5,155 nucleotides of DNA from Bacillota bacterium. GTDB taxonomy: Bacteria; Bacillota; Clostridia; Lachnospirales; Cellulosilyticaceae. The notes under the pieces were generated by a model. That model was not told the DNA's origin. It saw nothing but the letters and a program-made list of their open reading frames with translations, and made no database searches. Position numbers and translations under genes: made by a program. Within the stretch, counting starts at the first letter, position 1, and every line of letters begins with the position of its first letter. Positions 1 to 4,051 of the stretch are shown here, piece after piece. The DNA lies in NCBI GenBank assembly GCA_023415525.1, contig JAEZKI010000045.1:1-5155 (forward strand), given 5' to 3'.

Positions 1-174
1 ATTGTATATATTGTATGCACGATAATAGATATGATTAGACAAAGAACGGTTGAGAAAATATGGGTACGATTTCTTGATAAGCATATAAATAAATTTGAAA
101 AAAAATCAGTTATAGTTATAAAGAAAACAAGTCAAAAAGTGATGAGCTTATTAAATAGATTTTACAATGAGTAG
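1..174 (+). CDS. C-terminal fragment of a probable membrane protein (5' end outside window)
   Basis: The frame is open from base 1 to the TAG at 172-174, giving 57 codons that enter from the left edge. The fragment begins with a hydrophobic stretch (IVYIVCTIIDMI) followed directly by a basic segment rich in Arg and Lys. That is the usual look of a last transmembrane helix followed by a cytoplasmic tail. The hydrophobic-then-IDxIRQ pattern recalls the C-terminus of acyltransferase-3-type or other polysaccharide-modifying membrane enzymes, but this is only a resemblance and no catalytic motif is in view. Codon use is AT-rich and consistent with the real genes further right. A Shine-Dalgarno-like AGAAGGAGA lies right at the stop, as if another gene once followed. 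The open frame could be chance, but 57 codons without a stop in such AT-rich DNA, with a sensible composition, favours a real gene end. Confidence 0.45.
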   Translation: MVYIVCTIIDMIRQRTVEKIWVRFLDKHINKFEKKSVIVIKKTSQKVMSLLNRFYNE

Positions 175-370
175 AAGGAGATTAAGATAATTTTACATAA
201 AAATTTTCAAGGAATAGATGCTGTAATTATATGCTTAAAGGTTTAGTTAGTAATAAGTTTCTGTATAGACTAAAATAATAAGGATTAGAAAGATAGACAT
301 AAAAATATAGGGGTCTATAGAGGAAAAATAGGAAGTAGTGGGTGTTATATAGATGGGGAGTATAGTAGAT
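175..370. other. Decayed non-coding stretch left of the IS remnants
   Basis: No convincing gene is seen on either strand. The stretch starts with a Shine-Dalgarno-like AAGGAG (175-180). At the expected spacing there is ATA (187), not ATG, GTG or TTG, followed by 19 sense codons and TAG (244-246); this could be the eroded start of a former gene. Bases 264-270 (TATAGAC) and 313-319 (GTCTATA) form a short inverted pair 42 bases apart, probably chance in this composition. The plus strand is unusually purine-rich from about 280 to 375. I could not find the right end of the IS256 or of the IS3 element here. Confidence 0.4.
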
Positions 371-956
371 AAAAGAATATATAGATTCTAATGGTCTATT
401 TTACCATTCAGATACAAGAGGCAGGACCCTATTCGTTATTTTGGAAACCATTTCTGCAGAGATTTCAACATCATAAAGCTCCTTGATTTGGTCATGAATA
501 TCTCTAGTAGATAGACCTGCAGTATAAAGTGATAAAACCTTATCTTCAATGCCTGTAATATTACGTTGATGCTTAGCAATAATCTGTGGTTCAAACTCTT
601 CATTTCTGTCTCGAGGGATATTTAGTTCTACAGGCCCTAATTCTGATTTAACCGTTTTCTTACTATATCCATTCCTGCTGTTAGTTGTAGCCTTATCTGA
701 AATTTGATATTTGTCATAGCCTAATTTTTCTTCAAGTTCAACTTCAAGTGCTTCTTGAAGTACATCTTTAAACATATCCTTTAATAACTCTAAGATATCA
801 TCAGAACTTGTGAAGTTCTGATTTTTAATAAAATCCCGTACTAATTCCTTTGGCAATACTGACATAAAATAACTCCTCCTTGGTAAGCTTTGATTTTTTA
901 TAATCATTGCCATAAGAAAGAGCTGTTAATCAGTTTACACAAAATTTAATACAGTC
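371..956 (-). mobile_element. IS256-family element remnant, left end plus truncated transposase
   Basis: This is a partial insertion sequence read on the minus strand. Its left end is placed near 956, where homology to the interrupted IS3 orfB stops and a segment containing ATTTTGTGTAAA begins (941-930 region). That motif is typical of the terminal inverted repeats of clostridial IS256-family elements. Inside it lies the N-terminal part of a Mutator-type transposase. Recognisable transposase homology ends at about 365-375, and no matching right terminal repeat was found down to base 1, so the distal two thirds appear to have been deleted or replaced. The exact left boundary is uncertain by a few bases because the partner target duplication is missing. 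Confidence 0.75.
401..865 (-). pseudogene. Truncated IS256-family (Mutator) transposase, N-terminal part
   Basis: This 154-residue open frame is the N-terminal DNA-binding part of an IS256/Mutator transposase, a family of about 400 residues. Family features visible are the LEEKLGYDKY segment, the NSRNGYSKKTV segment, the LNIPRDRNEEFEPQII block and the LYTAGLSTRDI block with the adjacent ISAEMVSKITN helix. The start at 865 is chosen because a perfect AAGGAGGAG Shine-Dalgarno sits at 881-873; an in-frame ATG upstream (913) has no comparable site. The frame ends SEW-TAA, and the same frame continues after the stop as NRPLESIY, which is the family's next conserved stretch (usually WQNRPLE). The stop is therefore best read as a CAA-to-TAA nonsense change. 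Homology then fades within about ten codons. None of the three catalytic acidic residues (DDE) is present, so the product cannot transpose DNA. Confidence 0.85.
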
Positions 957-1181
957 TTTTCTCATGCTTTAATTTTCTAGTATCAGCAGATTTTAGCCAT
1001 TTACAATAACCTGATTCACTTACTTCAGCAAGGACACATAACATTCTTAAAGAGACCTTTTGCTTAGCCTTTTTAAGGCGTATGCTTGATTGGTATTTTT
1101 TATAAAGTTGTAAGATAAGAGGATACTTATCGCGTGGTAATAATTTTACTTCTCTAACCTCCTTTCGAGTTCGTCTAATTT
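946..1181 (-). pseudogene. Truncated IS3-family transposase orfB (N-terminal fragment)
   Basis: In the -1 frame relative to orfA, an open frame runs from the slippery site (about 1181) to TAA at 948-946. It reads through REVKLLPRDKYPLILQLYKK, then KVSLRMLCVLAEVSESGYCKWLKS and ADTRKLKHEK, after which homology ends. The LCVLAEVSESGYCKWLK segment is the standard N-terminal helix-turn-helix of IS3 OrfB proteins (usual form VSxSGYYxWL). The last three sense codons (RLY) and the stop belong to the neighbouring IS256 end. The DDE integrase core (rve domain) is absent, so this is a dead gene. There is no ATG, GTG or TTG near its beginning, which fits expression as an OrfAB fusion by -1 frameshifting. 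It was found by translating the gap between the two larger transposase frames. Confidence 0.85.
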
Positions 1182-1565
1182 TTTTAGAAATTCATTTTCC
1201 ATTTGTAAATATGCAATCTTTGTTTCTGCGGCAATAAGACGTTCTTCTAATGACATATCTGATGTTTTAGGTCTACCAGAGCTTTTATTATCACGTTTTT
1301 CCCCCATTAATCCAGCTTGGCCTTCTTTAAAATAAACGGAAAGCCATCTAGATAATGAACGTACAGGATTTTTAGATCCTATTATTTTAGGTTCTAAACC
1401 AGCCTCTCTAAATATTTCGGTTGGAGTTTTACCTTTCGCATATTCATTTATAGCATATAATTTAAATTCTTCAGAATAGGTAATAGACTTCTCCGTTACC
1501 TTTGTAATATATGGATTCTGTGATAATAAGTTTTGTTGTTCTTGAGTAAAATGTAAGCCTGACAT
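1146..1565 (-). CDS. IS3-family transposase orfA (helix-turn-helix protein)
   Basis: The 139-residue protein is the DNA-binding first product of an IS3-family element; in such elements OrfA recognises the IS ends and can be fused to OrfB by frameshifting. After a short N-terminal arm, residues about 28-60 (SITYSEEFKLYAINEY, then KGKTPTEIFREAGL) form the typical HTH region. Around residues 68-90 comes the RSLSRWLSVYFKEGQAGL block. A C-terminal leucine-heptad coiled coil (about 105-139, LEERLIAAETKIAYLQMENEFLKKL in overlapping heptads) is the usual multimerisation zipper. The ATG at 1565 has GGAGG at 1577-1573. The frame is intact and of normal length, but the partner OrfB is truncated, so at most an OrfA protein able to bind related ends could be made. 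The last codons overlap orfB through an in-phase slippery heptamer. Confidence 0.85.
   Translation of the reverse strand: MSGLHFTQEQQNLLSQNPYITKVTEKSITYSEEFKLYAINEYAKGKTPTEIFREAGLEPKIIGSKNPVRSLSRWLSVYFKEGQAGLMGEKRDNKSSGRPKTSDMSLEERLIAAETKIAYLQMENEFLKKLDELERRLEK
1179..1185 (-). promoter_or_regulatory. Programmed -1 frameshift site (A AAA AAA) in orfA
   Basis: The minus strand has seven consecutive A residues whose phase relative to orfA is ctA-AAA-AAA-tta, the X XXY YYZ phase needed for tandem tRNA slippage by -1. After slippage the frame stays open and leads directly into the orfB fragment. This is the usual way IS3-family elements make the OrfAB transposase. A purine-rich AAAGGAGGT lies 14 bases downstream (1165-1157). 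Whether frameshifting happens was not tested, and the orfB product would be truncated anyway. Confidence 0.6.
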
Positions 1566-1609
1566 AAATATACCTCCGATGATGATTAAATATATAGTAA
1601 CATAAAATA

Positions 1610-1647
1610 AAAAGGTAGAGACCTTTTTTATTTAGTCTCTACCTTTT
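1610..1647 (-). terminator. Terminator-like hairpin just inside the IS3 end
   Basis: A perfect 13-bp inverted repeat (arms 1610-1622 and 1635-1647, 12-base loop) starts immediately after the TGTACCCC end. Read on the minus strand, toward orfA, the second arm runs into TTTTTATTTTATG, the U-rich tract of an intrinsic terminator. It would stop outside transcription entering the element. Alternatively, it could sequester the orfA leader when transcribed from outside. On the plus strand the hairpin is followed by TTTTGGGG, a poorer terminator. Confidence 0.65.
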
Positions 1648-1655
1648 GGGGTACA
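1648..1655 (-). repeat. Outer terminus of the IS3-family element
   Basis: Read inward on the minus strand this is TGTACCCC, continuing as AAAAGGTAGAGAC. The TG start agrees with IS3-family ends. The matching opposite end is not present in the window, so the inverted-repeat length and the target duplication cannot be read. Confidence 0.55.
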
Positions 1656-1678
1656 TTTTCCTTTTATTATGTTTAACG

Positions 1679-1715
1679 ACTAACAGTGAAGAGTCCTTAC
1701 TCATTTAGTTTTTTT
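1679..1715 (+). terminator. Possible orphan intrinsic terminator
   Basis: The sequence can fold as ACTAA, AGT and AAG pairing with CTT, ACT and TTAGT around an AGTC loop, with small bulges, and it ends in a run of seven T (1709-1715). No plus-strand gene lies directly upstream; only the IS3 end does. It may be the terminator of a gene displaced by the insertion. The stem is interrupted and not GC-rich, so this is tentative. Confidence 0.35.
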
Positions 1716-1800
1716 AATCATTTCATCATTATTAAATTCTAGTATAGATAATAGAATTATAATCCTACCTATATAAAAACATGGAAAATGGAATAATGAA

Positions 1801-1829
1801 GAATATAAAAGCAGGAAAAAACAAATAGT
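1801..1829 (+). promoter_or_regulatory. Weak candidate sporulation (sigma-E-like) promoter
   Basis: GAATATA (1801-1807) matches six of seven positions of the sigma-E -35 consensus (KMATATT). It is followed after 14 bases by CAAATAGT, which matches five of eight positions of the -10 (CATACAMT). The spacing and the position about 30-60 bases before the first coat gene are right, but in DNA this AT-rich such matches arise by chance. No better sigma-G or sigma-K match was seen. Confidence 0.25.
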
Positions 1830-1860
1830 ATATCTTGTAAAATTAAAAGGGAGTGATAGT

Positions 1861-2046
1861 ATGGCTTGTATTAATCAGTTAGAGTTACAAAACTTACGAC
1901 ATTTAATCGGAGCACATTGCACCATAGAAAAGAAGCTAGAGTTCTATGCAGGGCAGTGCACCGATGAAAAATTAAAAAGCATGTTGCAACATGATGCGCA
2001 AGATGCAAAAGCAAGTAAAGAAAAACTAATGACATTTTTAAAATAG
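1861..2046 (+). CDS. Small helical protein, probable spore-coat-associated (CotF N-terminal-half-like)
   Basis: The 61-residue protein has no signal peptide or membrane segment and is predicted by eye to form two amphipathic helices (about residues 5-31 and 34-60) joined at QCTDEK. The pattern LRHLIGAHCTIEKKLEFYAGQ, then TDEKLKSMLQHDAQ, resembles the first helical pair of CotF-type ferritin-like coat proteins (LxxLIxxxxxxxKKLxxYA, then D..LK.ML...A). It carries three cysteines (3, 20, 33), notable for so short a protein and compatible with coat cross-linking, though that is inference. The start is supported by AAGGGAGTGA a few bases upstream. The stop TAG is embedded in the Shine-Dalgarno of the next gene, so the two are co-transcribed and probably translationally coupled. 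Function as a coat component is inferred mostly from the neighbour. Its role is otherwise unknown. Confidence 0.7.
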   Translation: MACINQLELQNLRHLIGAHCTIEKKLEFYAGQCTDEKLKSMLQHDAQDAKASKEKLMTFLK

Positions 2047-2050
2047 GAGG
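2045..2050 (+). promoter_or_regulatory. Shine-Dalgarno overlapping the upstream stop codon
   Basis: AGGAGG shares its first two bases with the TAG stop (2044-2046) of the first coat gene and is 8 bases from the ATG at 2059. This fixes the start of the second gene and suggests that ribosomes finishing the first re-initiate on the second. Confidence 0.8.
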
Positions 2051-2058
2051 TGTTTTTG

Positions 2059-2307
2059 ATGCAAGAGAAGGAAATGATTAGTGATTATTTAGCAGGGTTA
2101 AATGCTAGCTTAGCAGGCTATGGCGGTATTATAGCACAATGTGAAAATCCAGAGTTACGTTCTACTATTCAAAAGATGCGTGATCAAGATGAAGTACGTC
2201 AATATGCTCTTTTCAAAATAGCTAAAGAGAAAGGGTACTACATTCCAGCACAACCAGCAACACCTGAAGAGATTGCAACTGTTAATCAGCAAATGTCTCA
2301 AGGATAA
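2059..2307 (+). CDS. CotF-like spore coat protein
   Basis: This 82-residue protein matches the C-terminal half of CotF-family coat proteins. It has a first helix (about 3-27, EMISDYLAGLNASLAGYGGI), a turn with ENPELRSTIQKM (29-40), a second helix (about 35-60), and the family-typical ending ALFKIAKEKGYYIPAQ (about 51-66). The NPELR and KGYY-P signatures are the most diagnostic. A short Gln/Pro-rich tail follows. The ATG at 2059 is chosen over the GTG at 2050, which is in frame, because AGGAGG (2045-2050) sits 8 bases before the ATG, and the GTG itself overlaps that Shine-Dalgarno. Bacillus CotF is about twice this length, so this is a half-size version. It follows the previous gene with a 12-base gap. 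It is expected in the mother cell during sporulation, on the outside of the forespore. Confidence 0.85.
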   Translation: MQEKEMISDYLAGLNASLAGYGGIIAQCENPELRSTIQKMRDQDEVRQYALFKIAKEKGYYIPAQPATPEEIATVNQQMSQG

Positions 2308-2331
2308 TAACTAAATATAAAGAAATGAGTT

Positions 2332-2364
2332 AAACCGCTTAAGTATAAATAGCTTAAGCGGTTT
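2332..2364 (+). terminator. Intrinsic terminator of the coat gene pair, possibly bidirectional
   Basis: A perfect 12-bp stem (arms 2332-2343 and 2353-2364, AAACCGCTTAAG and its complement) with a 9-base loop is followed by TTTTATT on the plus strand. It lies 25 bases after the coat gene stop. On the minus strand the stem ends in TTT then AACTCATTTC, a weaker U-tract. It could still help to stop the converging response-regulator transcript, for which no better hairpin is visible. Confidence 0.8.
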
Positions 2365-2391
2365 TATTCATCGACCCATAAAAAGATTATC

Positions 2392-2408
2392 CTACTAGTT
2401 GATAGTAG
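2392..2408 (-). repeat. Short inverted repeat downstream of the response regulator
   Basis: CTACTA and TAGTAG (2392-2397 and 2403-2408) surround a 5-base loop about 40 bases after the regulator stop codon. On the minus strand the stem is followed by GATAATCTTTTT, so the T-run is seven bases away. It is a weak terminator candidate for the two-component operon. Confidence 0.3.
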
Positions 2409-2443
2409 TATAAAATATTTAAAAAGGTTTGATATTTTTATAA

Positions 2444-4051
2444 CTATTTCGTATTAACTTGAAGCTTGTAATCTTGGAAGCTTATAGTGGCTACTTTTTT
2501 GAAACACTTGGTAAAGTAGTTAGGATCAGGAATCCCTACCTCTTGAGCTAATTGATAAGCCTTATAATTGGCACAATGTAAAAGCTCCATGGCCTTGTGG
2601 ATACGAACCTCTACTAAATATTCACTAAAGGATTTATTGGTTACTTTTTTAAAGATGCGACTTAAGTAGCTGGAATTGATATGAAAAAGTTGTGCAATGC
2701 GAGTTAATGTAATTTCTTGATCTGCATAATGGTTTTCTAAGTACTTAATGACTTGTAGCACAATATCATTTATTTGGTGACCATTGATATGATAGGCTAA
2801 GTTACAGAGCTCACTAATCAATTCAAGCATATAGTCCTCCATATCTTTATAGCGCTTCATATCAATAAATTTTTTGTAAGAAGGCTCAATAAAGGTAAGA
2901 GAAGAAGGTGGCATACCATTTTGAAGGAGCGTTTTAGTTATTTTATCAAGGGTATTAATAAGAGTATATCTGAGATTGTTTAAGTCAGATAGATTTTGCT
3001 GTAAAAAGCTATGGAGTAAACTTCTGATATTTTTAAGGGCTTGCTCTGTTGAGCCTGATTGAATAAGTAAGATAATCTGATTAAGGTTATCTTGATTAGA
3101 GAAGTCATAAATTATACCCGTGTGGGTAAAGGGGTGATTATAGACTACTGTTTCCCCTAATATATGACAAAGCTTAAGGGCGTTTTGTGTATCCTCATAA
3201 CTGAGCTTGAGATTTTCTAGAGAACTTGTAACAGTACCTACACCACAATGAACAACAGCATCCAAATTGTCTTGGAAGTAACTAGTGATATGCTCAGCCA
3301 TTTGGGGCAAATAAGTTTGATTCCCATTACATAAGATGGCAATATGCTGATGGTAATCTAAAAAAACATAAAGAGGATGCTCTAGGCCATAGACCTTTTC
3401 AATGTAATCAATACAGTTATGAATGATAGAATTTTTATTCATGGAGACATCTTTATTAGGAGAAAACAAGATATCAATAAGTGCAAACTGCAAGTTCTCA
3501 TTGAGGTTTGGAGAAATATTATTTTTGCTTTGTAAATCCTTTAAAAGATTAATATTAGTGAGGTTTCCTTGTAAGAGCTCATTTAAGCACTTATCGCGGA
3601 GAGAAAAGGCGTTGTTTTGAACATAAGTGTAGGAGATTTCTAGCTCAATAAGTTTTTTTCTTTGCGTTCGAATTTCTTGAGATAGTTGCTTAAGAGTATC
3701 CGTAATAACATCGGAATCAATGGGTTTTAAAATAAAATTATGGACGCCAATATTGATGGCTTCCTTGGCGTAATTAAATTGGTCATGAGCAGTTATGATG
3801 ACAACTTTAATATCTGTAAAGTCCTTCATAATCTGCGTGGCAAGGGTAAGACCACTCATATAAGGCATTTCAATATCTGTTAATACAATATCAGGATGTA
3901 AGTCTTCTATAAGGGCTAAAGCTTCAATGCCACTACTAGCATCCCCTACGATTTCTAGGTTAAGCTGGGTCCAATCAATACATAGGCGAAGCAAACTTTT
4001 GATATTTTCCTCATCATCTACTAGTAGCACTTTAAGTGGTTGCATACACAT
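2444..4051 (-). CDS. YesN/AraC-type response regulator
   Basis: The 535-residue protein is a cytoplasmic transcription factor activated by the adjacent sensor kinase. The receiver domain (about 6-122) has the acidic pair Asp12-Asp13, phospho-acceptor Asp59 in DIVLTDIEMP, Thr87 in VVIITAHD and Lys109 in FILKP, so all phosphorylation residues are present. A helical linker (about 120-165) leads into a central region (about 185-300) whose HCGVGTV and YEDTQNALKLC pieces resemble the degenerate GGDEF-like module found in YesN-type regulators. The C-terminus (about 430-530) is an AraC domain with two helix-turn-helix motifs (449-469 and 497-519), including the conserved YLSRIFKK and DPNYFTKCFKK segments. 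The ATG at 4051 overlaps the kinase stop (TAATG) and has AAGGAGG at 4065-4059 with 7 bases of spacing. A second ATG two codons later is spaced less well. Relatives activate sugar-uptake or polysaccharide-use operons; the target here is unknown. Confidence 0.93.
   Translation of the reverse strand: MCMQPLKVLLVDDEENIKSLLRLCIDWTQLNLEIVGDASSGIEALALIEDLHPDIVLTDIEMPYMSGLTLATQIMKDFTDIKVVIITAHDQFNYAKEAINIGVHNFILKPIDSDVITDTLKQLSQEIRTQRKKLIELEISYTYVQNNAFSLRDKCLNELLQGNLTNINLLKDLQSKNNISPNLNENLQFALIDILFSPNKDVSMNKNSIIHNCIDYIEKVYGLEHPLYVFLDYHQHIAILCNGNQTYLPQMAEHITSYFQDNLDAVVHCGVGTVTSSLENLKLSYEDTQNALKLCHILGETVVYNHPFTHTGIIYDFSNQDNLNQIILLIQSGSTEQALKNIRSLLHSFLQQNLSDLNNLRYTLINTLDKITKTLLQNGMPPSSLTFIEPSYKKFIDMKRYKDMEDYMLELISELCNLAYHINGHQINDIVLQVIKYLENHYADQEITLTRIAQLFHINSSYLSRIFKKVTNKSFSEYLVEVRIHKAMELLHCANYKAYQLAQEVGIPDPNYFTKCFKKVATISFQDYKLQVNTK

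Larger units (their letters stand above)
957..1655 (-). mobile_element. IS3-family element remnant, left end, orfA and start of orfB
   Basis: The element is read on the minus strand from an outer end at 1655. The end reads TGTACCCC inward (1655-1648), fitting the TG...CA termini of IS3-family elements, and continues into the first arm of a hairpin. Next come a Shine-Dalgarno-equipped orfA (1565-1146) and the first part of orfB in the -1 frame. OrfB homology stops abruptly at about 957, where the IS256-type end begins. The remaining roughly 200 codons of orfB and the right terminal repeat are not in the window. The element is therefore not autonomous, although its orfA reading frame is undamaged. 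Confidence 0.8.
1656..1860. other. Intergenic region upstream of the coat genes
   Basis: No gene is seen. The stretch contains the possible orphan terminator at 1679-1715, a TATAAT (1758-1763) without a good -35 box, and a short inverted repeat AATTCTA/TAGAATT (1735-1741 and 1752-1758) overlapping that TATAAT. It also contains the weak sporulation-type promoter candidate at 1801-1829. A Shine-Dalgarno (AAGGGAGTGA, 1847-1856) serves the first coat gene. Confidence 0.5.

Noticed and set aside
186..210. TTTTACATAAAAATTTT as the missing right end of the IS256 element.
   Set aside because: It resembles the left end only in the direct orientation and only over about ten bases, whereas the right end should be inverted.
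264..319. TATAGAC/GTCTATA inverted pair as an IS terminus or operator.
   Set aside because: Seven bases with 42 bases between them, no TG...CA terminus and no associated gene; compatible with chance.
866..913. A 16-residue N-terminal extension of the IS256 transposase from the ATG at 913.
   Set aside because: The strong Shine-Dalgarno at 881-873 directs initiation at 865, where family N-terminal similarity begins; the extension lies in the leader between the IS end and the gene.
2411..2439. AT-only inverted repeat AAAATAT/ATATTTT as a terminator for the response regulator.
   Set aside because: The stem is seven A/T pairs with a long loop; such pairs are expected by chance in this composition and would be unstable.
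3423..3620. A 65-codon plus-strand open frame.
   Set aside because: It lies wholly antisense to the well-supported response regulator, has no Shine-Dalgarno and no recognisable protein features; it is a shadow frame.
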